From Petrolisthes cinctipes (Eukaryota; Arthropoda; Malacostraca; Decapoda; Porcellanidae), in the NCBI GenBank assembly GCA_033782935.1, contig JAWQEG010000369.1:191501-255500 (forward strand): 64,000 nucleotides of DNA, read 5' to 3'. The translations under genes were made by a program, and so were the position numbers. Shown in pieces: positions 1 through 15,296 of the stretch. The notes beneath the pieces were generated by a model. That model searched no databases, was not told where the DNA came from, and saw only the letters and a list, made by a program, of their open reading frames with translations. How positions within the stretch are numbered: position 1 is the stretch's first letter; each line of letters opens with the position of its first letter.

Positions 1-3000
1 TACTCTAACACGGCGTAGGCATGTACAGATCGCTTCTGGGAACCAAAAATATCGAATTTTCGGGTGTTTTGAGCCTGAATTTGAGATATAAACGGGTACA
101 GAAGATGCATGCACATATCGACTTTTTGCACTTAAAATATCGATTTTTAGCATGTTTTGGGCCCATATAATGAAACAATTTTAGCACTGAGTAGGCATGT
201 ACAGATCGCTTCTGGGAACCAAAAATATCGAATTTTCGGGTGTTTTGAGCCTGAATTTGAGATATAAACGGGAACAGAAGATGCATGCACATATCGACTT
301 TTTGAATTTAAAATATCGATTTTTAGCATGTTTTGGGCCCATATTTTGATAAAATTCTAGCACTGAGTAGGCATGTACATGTCGCTTCTGGGACCCAAAA
401 ATATCGAATTTTCGGGTGTTTTGAGCATGAATTTGAGATATAAACGGGTACAGAAGATGCATGCACATATCGACTTTGGACACCTAAAATATCGATTTCT
501 AGCATGTTTTGAGCCTATATTTTGAAAACATTCTAGCACTGAGTAGGCATGTACAGATCGCTTCTGGGACCCAAAAATGTTGAATTTTCGGGTGTTTTGA
601 GCCTGAATTTGGGATATAAACGTATACAGAAGATGCATACACATATTGACTTTGTGCACCTAAAATATAGATTTTCAGCATGTTTTGGGCCTGTATTTAA
701 AAAAAATCTAACATGGAGTAGGCATGTACAGATCCCTTCTGGGACCTAAAAATATCGAATTTTCGTGTGTTTTGAGCTTGAATTTGAGATATAAACGGGT
801 ACAGAAAATGAATGCACATATCGACTTTGGGCACCTAAAATATCGATTTTTAGCATGTTTTGGATCTGTATCTTGAAAACATTCTAGCAAGGAGTAGGCA
901 TGTACAGATCGCTTCTGGGACCCAAAAATATCAAATTTTCGGGTGTTTTGAGCATGAATTTGGGATATAAACGGGTACAGAAGATGCATGCACATATTGA
1001 CTTTGGGCACCTCAAATATCGATTTTTAGCATGTTTTGGGTCCATATTTTGAAAAAATTCTAGCACTGAGTAGGCATGTACAGATTGCTTATGGGACCCA
1101 GGAACATCGAATTTTCGGGTGTTTTGACCCTGAATTTGAGATATAAACGGGTACAGAAGATGCATGCACATTTCGACTTTGGACACATTAAATATCGATT
1201 TTTAGCATGTTTTGAGCCTATATTTTGAAAACATTCTAGCACTGAGTAGGCATGTACAGATCGCTTCTGTGACAAAAAAATGTTGAATATTCGGGTATTT
1301 TGAGCCTGAATTTGAGATATAAACGGGTACTGAAGATGCACGCACATATCGACTTTTTGCACCTAAAATATCGATTTTTAGCATGTTTTGAGCCTATATT
1401 TTGAAAACATTCTAGCACTGAGTAGGCATGTACAGATCGCTTCTGGGACCCAAAAATATCGAATTTTCGAGTGTTTTAAACTTGAATTTGGGATGTAAAC
1501 AGGTACAGAAGATGCATACACATATTGACTTTGGGCACCTATAATATCGATTTTCAGCATGTTTTGGGCCTGTATTTTGAAAAATTTCTAGCACTGAGTA
1601 GGCATGTACAGATCGCTTCTGGGACCCAAAAATATCGAATTTTGGGGAGTTTTGAGCCTGAATTTAAGATATAAACGGGTACAGAAGATGCATGCACATA
1701 TCGACTTTGGACACCTAAAATATCGATTTTTAGCATGTTTTGAGCCTATATTTTGAAAACATTCTAGCAATGAGTAGGCATGTACAGATCGCTTCTGGGA
1801 CAAAAAAAAAATCGAATTTTCGGGTATTTTGAGCCAGAATTTGAGATATAAACGGGTACAGAAGATGAATGTACATATCGACTTTGGGCACCTAAAATAT
1901 CGATTTTTAGCATGTTTTGGGCCCATATCTTCAATATATTCTAGCACTGAGTAGGCATGTACAGTTCTCTTCTGGGACCAAAAAAATATCGAATTTTCGG
2001 GTGTTTTGAGCCTGAATTTGGGAAATAAACGGGTACAGAAGATGCATACACATATTGACTTTGGGCACCTAAAATATCGATTTTCAGCATGTTTTGTGGC
2101 TGTATATTGAAAATTCTCTAACACGGAGTAGGCATGTACAGATCGCTTCTGGGACAAAAAATATCGAATTTTCGGGTGTTCTGAACCTGAATTTGAGATA
2201 TAAACAGGTACAGAAGATGCATGCACATATCGACTTTGGGCACCTAAAATATTGATTTTCAGCATGTTTTGGGCCTGTATTTTGAAAATACTCTAACACG
2301 GAGTAGGCATGTACAGATCGCTTCTGGGACCCAAAAATATCGAATTTTCGGGAGTTTTGAGCCCGAATTTGAGATATAAACGGGCACAGAAGATGCATGC
2401 ACATATCGACTTTGGGCACCCAAAATATCGATTTTTAGCAGGTTTTGGGCCTACATTTTGAAAATATTTTAGCACTGAGTAGGCATGTACAGATCGCTTC
2501 TGGAACCCCAAAATATCGAATTTTAGAGTGTTTTGAACCTGAATTTGGGATATAAACGGGTAAAGAAGATGCATGCACATATCGACTTTGGGCACCTAAA
2601 ATATCGATTTTTAGCATGTTTTGGGCCTGTATTTTGAAAATACTCTAACACGGAGTAGGCATGTACAGATCGCTTCTGGGACACAAAGATATCGAATTTT
2701 TGTGTTTTTTAAGTCTGAATTTGAGATATAAACGGGTACAGAAGATGCATGCACATATCGACTTTGGGCACCTAAAATATCGATTTTTAGCATGTTTTGG
2801 GCGTATATCTTGAAAATATTCTAGCACTGAGTAGGCATATATAGATCGCTTCTGGGACCCAAAAATATCGAATTTTCAAGTGTTTTGAGCCTGAATTTGG
2901 GATATAATCGGGTAGAGAAGATGAATACACATATTGACTTTGGGCACCAAAAATATTAATTTCCAGCATGTTTTGCGCCTGTATTTTGAAAATACTCTAA

Positions 3001-4926
3001 CACGGAGTAGGCATGTACTGTTCGCTTCTGGGAACCAAAAATATCGAATTTTCGGGTGTTTTGAGCCTGAATTTGAGATATAAACGGGTACAGAAGATGC
3101 ATGCACATATCGACTTTTTGCACTTAAAATATCGATTTTTAGCATGTTTTGGGCCTGTATTTTGAAAAATTTCTAGCACTGAGTAGGCATGTACAGATCG
3201 CTTCGGGGACCCAAATATATCGAATTTTCGGGTGTTTTGAGCCTGAATTTGAGATATAAACGGGTACATAAGATGCATGCACATATCGACTTTGGACACC
3301 TAAAATATCGATTTTTAGCATGTTTTGAGCCTATATTTTGAAAACATTCTAGCACTGAGTAGGCATGTACAGATCGCTTCTGGGACCCAAAAATATCGAA
3401 TTTTCGGGTATTTTGAGCCTGAATTTGAGATATAAACGGGTACAGAAGATGAATGTACATGTCGAATTTGGGCACCTAAAATATCGATTTTTAGCATGTT
3501 TTGGGCCATATCTTCAATATATTCTAGCACTGAGTAGGCATGTACAGTTCTATTCTGGGACCAAAAAATATCGAATTTTCGGGTGTTTTGAGCCTGAATT
3601 TGGGAAATAAACGGGTACAGAAGATGCATACACATATTGACTTTGTGTACCTAAAATATCGATTTTCAGCATGTTTTGTGCCTGTATATTGAAAATACTC
3701 TAACACGGAGTAGGCATGTACAGATCGCTTCTGGGACCCAAAAATATCGAATTTTCGGGTGTTCTGAACCTGAATTTGAGATATAAACGGGTACAGAAGA
3801 TGCATGCACATATCGACTTTGGGCACCTAAAATATTGATTCTGAGCATGTTTTGGGCCTGTATTTTGAAAATACTCTAACACGGAGTAGGCATGTACAGA
3901 TCGCTTCTGGGACAAAAAAATATCGAATTTTCGAGTGTTTTGAGCCTGAATTTGAGATATAAACGAGTACAGAAGATGCATGCACATATCGACTTTGTGC
4001 ACCTAAAATATCGATTTTTAGCATGATTTGGGCCCATATATTGAAAAAATTCTAGCACTGAGTAAGCATGTACAGATCGCTTCTGGGACCCAAAAATATC
4101 GAATTTTCGGGTGTTTTGTGTCTGAATTTTAGATATAAACGGGTACAGAAGATGCATGCACATATCGACATCGGACACATTTAATATCGATTTTTAGCAT
4201 GTTTTGAGCCTATATTTTGAAAACATTCTAGCACTAAGTAGTCATGTACAGATCGCTTCTGGGACCCAAAAATGTTGAATTTTCGGATATTTTGAGCTTG
4301 AATTTGAGATATAAACGGGTACTGAAGATGCATGCACATATCGACTTTTTGCACCTAAAATATCGATTTTGATTATGTTTTGGGTCTGTATCTTGAAAAC
4401 ATTCTAGCAAGGAGTAGGCATGTACCGATCGCTTCTGTGACCCAAAAATATCGAATTTTCGAGTGTTTTAAACCTGAATTTGGGATATAAACGGGTACAG
4501 AAGATGCATACACATATTAACTTTGGGCACCAAAAATATCGATTTTAAGCATGTTTTGGGCCTGTATATTGAAAATACTCTAACACGGAGTAGGCATGTA
4601 CAGATCGCTTCGGGGACCCAAAAACATCGAATTTTCGGGTGTTCTGAACCTGAATTTGAGATATAAACGGGTACAGAAGATGCATGCACATATCTATTTT
4701 GGGCACCTAAAATATTGATTTTCAGCATGTTTTGGGCCTGTATCTTGAAAATACTCTAACACGGAGTAGGCATGTACAGATCGCTTCTGGGACCCAAAAT
4801 ATCGAATTTTCGGGTGTTTTGAGCCTGAATTTGGGAAATAAACGGGTATAGAAGATAAATACACATATTGACTTTGGGCACCTAAAATATTAATTTCCAG
4901 CATGTTTTGCGTCTGTATTATGAAAA
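1..4926. repeat. Block A higher-order repeat, copy 1 (28 monomers)
   Basis: The window happens to begin at the point where the next higher-order copy begins (base 4927). The first 180 bases of the two copies differ at only two positions, whereas neighbouring monomers within a copy differ much more. The start of each copy is marked by a rare GGCGTAGG in place of GGAGTAGG (here near 12-18). Compared with copy 2 this copy has one monomer that copy 2 lacks (around 0.85-1.06 kb) and lacks four monomers present in copy 2 (about 6.3-7.0 kb there). The offset between the copies therefore steps from 4926 to 4750 to 5453 bp. Monomers with long A runs near 1.80 kb and subtypes with GCATATATAG near 2.84 kb are reliable internal markers. 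Confidence 0.85.
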
Positions 4927-7900
4927 TACTCTAACACGGCGTAGGCATGTACAGATCGCTTCTGGGAACCAAAAATATCGAATTTTCGGGTGTTTTGAGA
5001 CTGAATTTGAGATATAAACGGGTACAGAAGATGCATGCACATATCGACTTTTTGCACTTAAAATATCGATTTTTAGCATGTTTTGGGCCCATATATTGAA
5101 ACAATTTTAGCACTGAGTAGGCATGTACAGATCGCTTCTGGGAACCAAAAATATCGAATTTTCGGGTGTTTTGAGCCTGAATTTGAGATATAAACGGGAA
5201 CAGAAGATGCATGCACATATCGACTTTTTGAATTTAAAATATCGATTTTTAGCATGTTTTGGGCCCATATTTTGATAAAATTCTAGCACTGAGTAGGCAT
5301 GTACATGTCGCTTCTGGGACCCAAACATATCGAATTTTCGGGTGTTTTGAGCATGAATTTGAGATATAAACGGGTACAGATGATGCATGCACATATCGAC
5401 TTTGGACACCTAAAATATCGATTTCTAGCATGTTTTGAGCCTATATTTTGAAAACATTCTAGCACTGAGTAGGCATGTACAGATCGCTTCTGGGACCCAA
5501 AAATGTTGAATTTTCGGGTGTTTTGAGCCTGAATTTGGGATATAAACGTATACAGAAGATGCATACACATATTGACTTTGTGCACCTAAAATAAAGATTT
5601 TCAGCATGTTTTGGGCCTGTATTTAAAAAAAATCTAACATGGAGTAGGCATGTACAGATCCCTTCTGGGACCTAAAAATATCGAATTTTCGTGTGTTTTG
5701 AGCTTGAATTTGAGATATAAACGGGTACAGAAAATGAATGCACATATCGACTTTGGGCACCTAAAATATCGATTTTTAGCATGTTTTGGATCTGTATTTT
5801 GAAAAATTTCTAGCACTGAGTAGGCATGTACAGATTGCTTCTGGGACCCAAATATATCGAATTTTCGGGTGTTATGAGCCTGAATTTGAGATATAAACGG
5901 GTACATAAGATGCATGCACATATCGACTTTGGACACCTAAAATATCGATTTTTAGCATGTTTTGAGCCTATATTTTGAAAACATTCTAGCACTGAGTAGG
6001 CATGTACAGATCGCTTCTGTGACCCAAAAATGTTGAATATTCGGGTATTTTGAGCCTGAATTTGAGATATAAACGGGTACTGAAGATGCATGCACATATC
6101 GACTTTTTGCACCTAAAATATCGATTTTTAGCATGTTTTGAGCCTATATTTTGAAAACATTCTAGCACTGAGTAGGCATGTACAGATCGCTTCTGGGACC
6201 CAAAAATATCGAATTTTCGAGTGTTTTAAACCTGAATTTGGGATGTAAACAGGTACAGAAGATGCATACACATATTGACTTTGGGCACCTATAATAACGA
6301 TTTTCAGCATGTTTTGGGCCTGTATATTGAAAATACTCTAACACGGAGTAGGCATGTACAGATCGCTTCTGGTACACAAAAATATCGAATTTTCGGGAGT
6401 TTTGAGCATGAATTTGAGATATAAACGGGTACAGAAGATGCATGCACATATCGACTTTGGTCACCCAAAATATCGATTTTCAGCATGTTTTGGGCCTGTA
6501 TTGTGAAAATACTCTAACACGGAGTAGGCATGTACAGTACGCTTCTGGGACCCAAAAATATCGAATTTTCGGGTGTTTTGAGCCTGAATTTGAGATATAA
6601 ACGGGTACAGAAGATGGATGCACATATCGACTTTGGGCACCTATAATATCGATTTTTAGCATGTTTTGGGCCTGTATATTGAAAACATTCTTGCACTGAG
6701 TAGGCATGTACGCATCGCTTTAGGGACCCAAAAATATTGAATTTTCGGATGTTTTGAGCCTGAATTTGAGATATAAACGGGTACTGAAAATGCATGCACA
6801 TCTCGATTTTTTGCACCTAAAATATCGATTTTGATTATGTTTTGGGTCTGTATCTTTAAAACATTCTAGCAAGGAGTAGACATGTACAGATCGCTTCTGT
6901 GACCCAAAAATATCAAATTTTCGAGTGTTTTAAACCTTAATTTGGGATGTAAACGGGTACAGAAGATGCATCCACATATCGACTTTTTGCACTTAAAATA
7001 TCGATTTTTAGCATGTTTTGGGCCTGTATTTTGAAAAATTTCTAGCACTGAGTAGGCATGTACAGATCGCTTCTGGGACCCAAAGATATCGAATTTTCGG
7101 GAGTTTTGAGCCTGAATTTGAGATATAAACGGGTACAGAAGATGCATGCACATATCGACTTTGGACACCTAAAATATCGATTTTTAGCATGTTTTGAGCC
7201 TATATTTTGAAAACATTCTAGCAATGAGTAGGCATGTACAGATCGCTTCTGGGACAAAAAAAAATCGAATTTTCGGGTATTTTGAGCCAGAATTTGAGAT
7301 ATAAACGGGTACAGAAGATGAATGTACATATCGACTTTGGGCACCTAAAATATCGATTTTTAGCATGTTTTGGGCCCATATCTTCAATATATTCTAGCAC
7401 TGAGTAGGCATGTACAGTTCTCTTCTGGGACCAAAAAAATATCGAATTTTCGGGTGTTTTGAGCCTGAATTTGGGAAATAAACGGGTACAGAAGATGCAT
7501 ACACATATTGACTTTGGGCACCTAAAATATCGATTTTCAGCATGTTTTGTGGCTGTATATTGAAAATACTCTAACACGGAATAGGCATGTACAGATCGCT
7601 TCTGGGACAAAAAATATCGAATTTTCGGGTGTTCTGAACCTGAATTTGAGATATAAACGGGTACAGAAGATGCATGCACATATCGACTTTGGGCACCTAA
7701 AATATTGATTTTCAGCATGTTTTGGGCCTGTATTTTGAAAATACTCTAACACGGAGTAGGCATGTACAGATCGCTTCTGGGACCCAAAAATATCGAATTT
7801 TCGGGAGTTTTGAGCCCGAATTTGAGATATAAACGGGCACAGAAGATGCATGCACATATCGACTTTGGGCACCCAAAATATCGATTTTTAGCAGGTTTTG

Positions 7901-10379
7901 GGCCTACACTTTGAAAATATTTTAGCACTGAGTAGGCATGTACAGATCGCTTCTGGAACCCAAAAATATCGAATTTTAGAGTGTTTTGAACCTGAATTTG
8001 GGATATAAACGGGTAAAGAAGATGCATGCACATATCGACTTTGGGCACCTAAAATATCGATTTTGAGCATGTTTTGGGCCTGTATTTTGAAAATACTCTA
8101 ACACGGAGTAGGCATGTACAGATCGCTTCTGGGACACAAAGATATCGAATTTTCGTGTGTTTTAAGTCTGAATTTGAGATATAAACGGGTACAGAAGATG
8201 CATGCACATATCGACTTTGGGCACCTAAAATATCGATTTTTAGCATGTTTTGGGCGTATATCTTGAAAATATTCTAGCACTGAGTAGGCATATATAGATC
8301 GCTTCTGGGACCCAAAAATATCGAATTTTCAAGTGTTTTGAGCCTGAATTTGGGATATAAACGGGTACAGAAGATGAATACACATATTGACTTTGGGCAC
8401 CAAAAATATTAATTTCCAGCATGTTTTGCGCCTGTATTTTGAAAATACTCTAACACGGAGTAGGCATGTACTGATCGCTTCTTTGAACCAAAAATATCGA
8501 ATTTTCGGGTGTTTTGAGCCTGAATTTGAGATATAAACGGGTACAGAAGATGCATGCACATATCGACTTTTTGCACTTAAAATATCGATTTTTAGCATGT
8601 TTTGGGCCTGTATTTTGAAAAATTTCTAGCACTGAGTAGGCATGTACAGATCGCTTCTGGGACCCAAATATATCGAATTTTCGGGTGTTTTGAGCCTGAA
8701 TTTGAGATATAAACGGGTACATAAGATGCATGCACATATCGACTTTGGACACCTAAAATATCGATTTTTAGCATGTTTTGAGCCTATATTTTGAAAACAT
8801 TCTAGCACTGAGTAGGCATGTACAGATCGCTTCTGGGACCCAAAAATATCGAATTTTCGGGTATTTTGAGCCTGAATTTGAGATATAAACGGGTACAGAA
8901 GATGAATGTACATGTCGAATTTGGGCAGCTAAAATATCGATTTTTAGCATGTTTTGGGCCATATCTTCAATATATTCTAGCACTGAGTAGGCATGTACAG
9001 TTCTCTTCTGGGACCAAAAAATATCGAATTTTCGGGTGTTTTGAGCCTGAATTTGGGAAATAAACGGGTACAGAAGATGCATACACATATTGACTTTGTG
9101 TACCTAAAATATCGATTTTCAGCATGTTTTGAGCCTGTATATTGAAAATACTCTAACACGGAGTAGGCATGTACAGATCGCTTCTGGGACCCAAAAATAT
9201 CGAATTTTCGGGTGTTCTGAACCTGAATTTGAGATATAAACGGGTACAGAAGATGCATGCACATATCGACTTTGGGCACCTAAAATATTGATTTTCAGCA
9301 TGTTTTGGGCCTGTATTTTGAAAATACTCTAACACGGAGTAGGCATGTACAGATCGCTTCTGGGACAAAAAAATATCGAATTTTCGAGTGTTTTGAGCAT
9401 GAATTTGAGATATAAACGAGTACAGAAGATGCATGCACATATCGACTTTGTGCACCTAAAATATCGATTTTTAGCATGATTTGGGCCCATATATTGAAAA
9501 AATTCTAGCACTGAGTAAGCATGTACAGATCGCTTCTGGGACCCAAAAATATCGAATTTTCGGGCGTTTTGTGTCTGAATTTTAGATATAAACGGGTACA
9601 GAAGATGCATGCACATATCGACATTGGACACATTTAATATCGATTTTTAGCATGTTTTGAGCCTATATTTTGAAAACATTCTAGCACTGAGTAGTCATGT
9701 ACAGATCGCTTCTGGGACCCAAAAATGTTGAATTTTCGGATATTTTGAGCTTGAATTTGAGATATAAACGGGTACTGAAGATGCATGCACATATCGACTT
9801 TTTGCACCTAAAATATCGATTTTGATTATGTTTTAGGTCTGTATCTTGAAAACATTCTAGCAAGGAGTAGGCATGTACCGATCGCTTCTGTGACCCAAAA
9901 ATATCGAATTTTCGAGTGTTTTAAACCTGAATTTGGGATATAAACGGGTACAGAAGATGCATACACATATTAACTTTGGGCACCAAAAATATCGATTATA
10001 AGCATGTTTTGGGCCTGTATATTGAAAATACTCTAACACGGAGTAGGCATGTACAGATCGCTTCTGGGACCCAAAAACATTGAATTTTCGGGTGTTCTGA
10101 ACCTGAATTTGAGATATAAACGGGTACAGAAGATGCATGCACATATCTATTTTGGGCACCTAAAATATTGATTTTCAGCATGTTTTGGGCCTGTATCTTG
10201 AAAATACTCTAACACGGAGTAGGCATGTACAGATCGCTTCTGGGACCCAAAATATCAAATTTTCGGGTGTTTTGAGCCTGAATTTGGGAAATAAACGGGT
10301 ATAGAAGATAAATACACATATTGACTTTGGGCACCTAAAATATTAATTTCCAGCATGTTTTGCGTCTGTATTATGAAAA
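4927..10379. repeat. Block A higher-order repeat, copy 2 (31 monomers, 5453 bp)
   Basis: This is the fullest simple copy of the block A unit: 5453 bp, three less than 31 x 176. Its start carries the GGCGTAGG marker (about 4938-4945). From about 7.0 kb to its end it matches copy 1 at a constant 5453-5454 bp offset, monomer subtype by monomer subtype. These include the A-run monomer near 7.25 kb, the TCTTCAATATATTC linkers near 7.38 and 8.96 kb, the GCATATATAG monomer at about 8.29 kb and the AATATTAATTTCC linkers at 8.41 and 10.34 kb. It then runs directly into copy 3 without a break. I treat it as the reference unit for block A. Confidence 0.85.
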
Positions 10380-12489
10380 TACTCTAACACGGCGTAGGCA
10401 TGTACAGATCGCTTCTGGGAACCAAAAATATCGAATTTTCGGGTGTTTTGAGCCTGAATTTGAGATATAAACGGGTACAGAAGATGCATGCACATATCGA
10501 CTTTTTGCACTTAAAATATCGATTTTTAGCATGTTTTGGGCCCATATATTGAAACAATTTTAGCACTGAGTAGGCATGTACAGATCGCTTCTGGGAACCA
10601 AAAATATCGAATGTTCGGGTGTTTTGAGCCTGAATTTGAGATATAAACGGGAACAGAAGATGCATGCACATATCGACTTTTTGAATTTAAAATATCGATT
10701 TTTAGCATGTTTTGGGCCCATATTTTGATAAAATTCTAGCACTGAGTAGGCATGTACATGTCGCTTCTGGGACCCAAAAATATCGAATTTTCGTGTCTTT
10801 TGAGCCTGAATTTGAGATATAAACGGGTACAGAAGATGCATGCACATATCGACTTTGGACACCTAAAATATCGATTTCTAGCATGTTTTGAGCCTATATT
10901 TTGAAAATATTCTAGCACTGAGTAGGCATGTACAGATCGCTTCTGGGACCCAAAAATTTTGAATTTTCGGGTGTTTTGAGCCTGAATTTGGGATATAAAC
11001 GTATACAGAAGATGCATACACATATTGACTTTGTGCACCTAAAATATAGATTTTCAGCATGTTTTGGGCCTGTATTTAAAAAAAATCTAACATGGAGTAG
11101 GCATGTACAGATCGCTTCTGGGACCTAAAAATATCGAATTTTCGTGTGTTTTGAGCTTGAATTTGAGATATAAACGGGTACAGAAAATGAATGCACATAT
11201 CGACTTTGGGCACCTAAAATATAGATTTTTAGCATGTTTTGGATCTGTATCTTGAAAACATTCTAGCAAGGAGTAGGAATGTACAGATCGCTTCTGGGAC
11301 CCAAAAATATCAAATTTTCGGGTGTTTTGAGCCTGAATTTGGGATATAAACGGGTACAGAAGATGCATGCACATATTGACTTTGGGCACCTAAAATATCG
11401 ATTTTTAGCATGTTTTGGGCCCATATTTTGAAAAAATTCTAGCACTGAGTAGGCATGTACAGATTGCTTATGGGACCCAGAAACATCGAATTTTTGGGTG
11501 TTTTGACCCTGAATTTGAGATATAAACGGGTACAGAAGATGCATGCACATATCGACTGTGGACACATTAAATATCGATTTTTAGCATGTTTTGAGCCTAT
11601 ATTTTGAAAACATTCTAGCACTGAGTAGGCATGTACAGATCGCTTCTGTGACAAAAAAATGTTGAATATTCGGGTATTTTGAGCCTGAATTTGAGATATA
11701 AACGGGTACTGAAGATGCATGCACATATCGACTTTTTGCACCTAAAATATCGATTTTTAGCATGTTTTGAGCCTATATTTTGAAAACATTCTAGCACTGA
11801 GTAGGCATGTACAGATCGCTTCTGGGACCCAAAAATATCGAATTTTCGAGTGTTTTAAACCTGAATTTGGGATGTAAACAGGTACAGAAGATGCATACAC
11901 ATATTGACTTTGGGCACCTATAATATCGATTTTCAGCATGTTTTGGGCCTGTATATTGAAAATACTCTAACACGGAGTAGGCATGTACAGATCGCTTCTG
12001 GTACACAAAAATATCGAATTTTCGGGAGTTTTGAGCATGAATTTGAGATATAAACGGGTACTGAAAATGCATGCACATCTCGATTTTTTGCACCTAAAAT
12101 ATCGATTTTGATTATGTTTTGGGTCTGTATCTTTAAAACATTCTAGCAAGGAGTAGGCATGTACAGATCGCTTCTGTGACCCAAAAATATCAAATTTTCG
12201 AGTGTTTTAAACCTTAATTTGGGATGTAAACGGGTACAGAAGATGCATGCACATATCGACTTTTTGCACTTAAAATATCGATTTTTAGCATGTTTTGGGC
12301 CTGTATTTTGAAAAATTTCTAGCACTGAGTAGGCATGTACAGATCGCTTCTAGGACCCAAAATATCGAATTTTCGGGTGTTTTGAGCCTGAATTTGGGAA
12401 ATAAACGGGTATAGAAGATAAATACACATATTGACTTTGGGAACCTAAAATATTAATTTCCAGCATGTTTTGCGTCTGTATTATAAAAA
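10380..12489. repeat. Block A higher-order repeat, copy 3 (12 monomers, internally deleted)
   Basis: This copy begins with the same marked monomer (GGCGTAGG near 10391) and follows copy 1 at a 10379-bp offset to about 12.0 kb. It then loses monomers in two steps. Near 12.06 kb the sequence jumps about two monomers ahead relative to copy 4. Near 12.34 kb, inside GCTTCTAGGACCC, it jumps about 18 monomers relative to copy 2, landing in the terminal monomer that carries the AATATTAATTTCC linker. Both junctions keep the monomer phase, which fits unequal exchange between homologous monomer positions. Its length, 2110 bp, is 12 x 176 minus 2. Confidence 0.82.
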
Positions 12490-15296
12490 AACTCTAACAC
12501 GGCGTAGGCATGTACAGATCGCTTCTGGGAACCAAAAATATCGAATTTTCGGGTGTTTTGAGCCTGAATTTGAGATATAAACGGGTACAGAAGATGCATG
12601 CTCATATCGACTTTTTGCACTTAAAATATCGATTTTTAGCATGTTTTGGGCCCATATATTGAAACAATTTTAGCACTGAGTAGGCATGTACAGATCGCTT
12701 CTGGGAACCAAAAATATCGAATTTTCGGGTGTTTTGAGCCTGAATTTGAGATATAAACGGGAACAGAAGATGCATGCACATATCGACTTTTTGAATTTAA
12801 AATATCGATTTTTAGCATGTTTTGGGCCCATATTTTGATAAAATTCTAGCACTGAGTAGTCATGTACATGTCGCTTCTGGGACCCAAAAATATCGAATTT
12901 TCGGGTGTTTTGAGCATGAATTTGAGATATAAACGGGTACAGAAGATGCATGCACATATCGACTTTGGACACCTAAAATATCGATTTTTAGCATGTTTTG
13001 AGCCTATATTTTGAAAACATTCTAGCACTGAGTAGGCATGTACAGATCGCTTCTGGGACCCAAAAATGTTGAATTTTCGGGTGTTTTGACCCTGAATTTG
13101 GGATATAAACGTATACAGAAGATGCATACACATATTGACTTTGTGCACCTAAAATATAGATTTTCAGCATGTTTTGGGCCTGTATTTAAAAAAAATCTAA
13201 CATGGAGTAGGCATGTACAGATCGCTTCTGGGACCTAAAAATATCGAATTTTCGTGTGTTTTGAGCTTGAATTTGAGATATAAACGGGTACAGAAAATGA
13301 AAGCACATATCGACTTTGGGCACCTAAAATATCGATTTTTAGCATGTTTTGGATCTGTATCTTGAAAACATTCTAGCAAGGAGTAGGCATGTACAGATCG
13401 CTTCTGGGACCCATAAATATCAAATTTTCGGGTGTTTTGAGCCTGAATTTGAGATATAAACGGGTACAGAAGATGCATGCACATAGTGACTTTGGGCACC
13501 TAAAATATCGATTTTTAGCATGTTTTGGGCCCATATTTTGAAAAAATTCTAGCACTGAGTAGGCATGTACAGATTGCTTATGGGACCCAGAAACATCGAA
13601 TTTTCAGGTGTTTTGACCCTGAATTTGAGATATAAACGGGTACAGAAGATGCATGCACATATCGACTTTGGACACATTAAATATCGATTTTTAGCATGTT
13701 TTGAGCCTATATTTTGAAAACATTCTAGCACTGAGTAGGCATGTACAGATCGCTTCTGTGACCCAAAAATGTTGAATATTCGGGTATTTTGAGCCTGAAT
13801 TTGAGATATAAACGGGTACTGAAGATGCATGCACATATCGACTTTTTGCACCTAAAATATCGATTTTTAGCATGTTTTGAGCCTATATTTTGAAAACATT
13901 CTAGCACTGAGTAGGCATGTACAGATCGCTTCTGGGACCCAAAAATATCGAATTTTCGAGTGTTTTAAACCTGAATTTGGGATGTAAACAGGTACAGAAG
14001 ATGCATACACATATTGACTTTGGGCACCTATAATAACGATTTTCAGCATGTTTTGGGCCTGTATATTGAAAATACTCTAACACGGAGTAGGCATGTACAG
14101 ATCGCTTCTGGTACACAAAAATATCGAATTTTCGGGAGTTTTGAGCATGAATTTGAGATATAAACGGGTACAGAAGATGCATGCACATATCGACTTTGGT
14201 CACCCAAAATATCGATTTTCAGCATGTTTTGGGCCTGTATTGTGAAAATACTCTAACACGGAGTAGGCATGTACAGTACGCTTCTGGGACCCAAAAACAT
14301 CGAATTTTCGGGTGTTTTGAGCCTGAATTTGAGATATAAACGGGTACAGAAGATGGATGCACATATCGACTTTGTGCACCTATAATATCGATTTTTAGCA
14401 TGTTTTGGGCCTGTATATTGAAAACATTCTAGCACTGAGTAGGCATGTACGCATCGCTTTAGGGACCCAAAATTATTGAATTTTCGGGTGTTTTGAGCCT
14501 GAATTTGAGATATAAACGGGTACTGAAAATGCATGCACATCTCGATTTTTTGCACCTAAAATATCGATTTTGATTATGTTTTGGGTCTGTATCTTTAAAA
14601 CATTCTAGCAAGGAGTAGGCATGTACAGATCGCTTCTGTGACCCAAAAATATCAAATTTTCGAGTGTTTTAAACCTTAATTTGGGATGTAAACGGGTACA
14701 GAAGATGCATGCACATATCGACTTTTTGCACTTAAAATATCGATTTTTAGCATGTTTTGGGCCTGTATTTTGAAAAATTTCTAGCACTGAGTAGGCATGT
14801 ACAGATCGCTTCTGGCACCCAAAAATATCGAATTTTCGGGAGTTTTGAGCCTGAATTTGAGATATAAACGGGTACAGAAGATGCATGCACATATCGACTT
14901 TGGACACCTAAAATATCGATTTTTAGCATGTTTTGAGCCTATATTTTGAAAACATTCTAGCACTGAGTAGGCATGTACAGATCGCTTCTGGGACAAAAAA
15001 AAAATCGAATTTTCGGGTATTTTGAGCCAGAATTTGAGATATAAACGGGTACAAAAGATGAATGTACATATCGACTTTGGGCACCTAAAATATCGATTTT
15101 TAGCATGTTTTGGGCCCATATCTTCAATATATTCTAGCACTGAGTAGGCATGTACAGTTCTCTTCTGGGACCAAAAAAATATCGAATTTTCGGGTGTTTT
15201 GAGCCTGAATTTGGGAAATAAACGGGTACAGAAGATGCATACACATATTGACTTTGGGCACCTAAAATATCGATTTTCAGCATGTTTTGTGGCTGT

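Noticed and set aside
549..749. Plus-strand open frames of 60-108 codons in the satellite
   Set aside because: They recur with the monomer subtype and stop at fixed satellite positions; no codon signal, start context or domain.
1588..2265. 225-codon minus-strand open frame, and similar ones at 14781-15437, 53891-54682 and 54874-55563
   Set aside because: Each spans several satellite monomers and exists only because small length changes join rotating frames. The translation is the repeat itself read in successive frames, with no independent domain.
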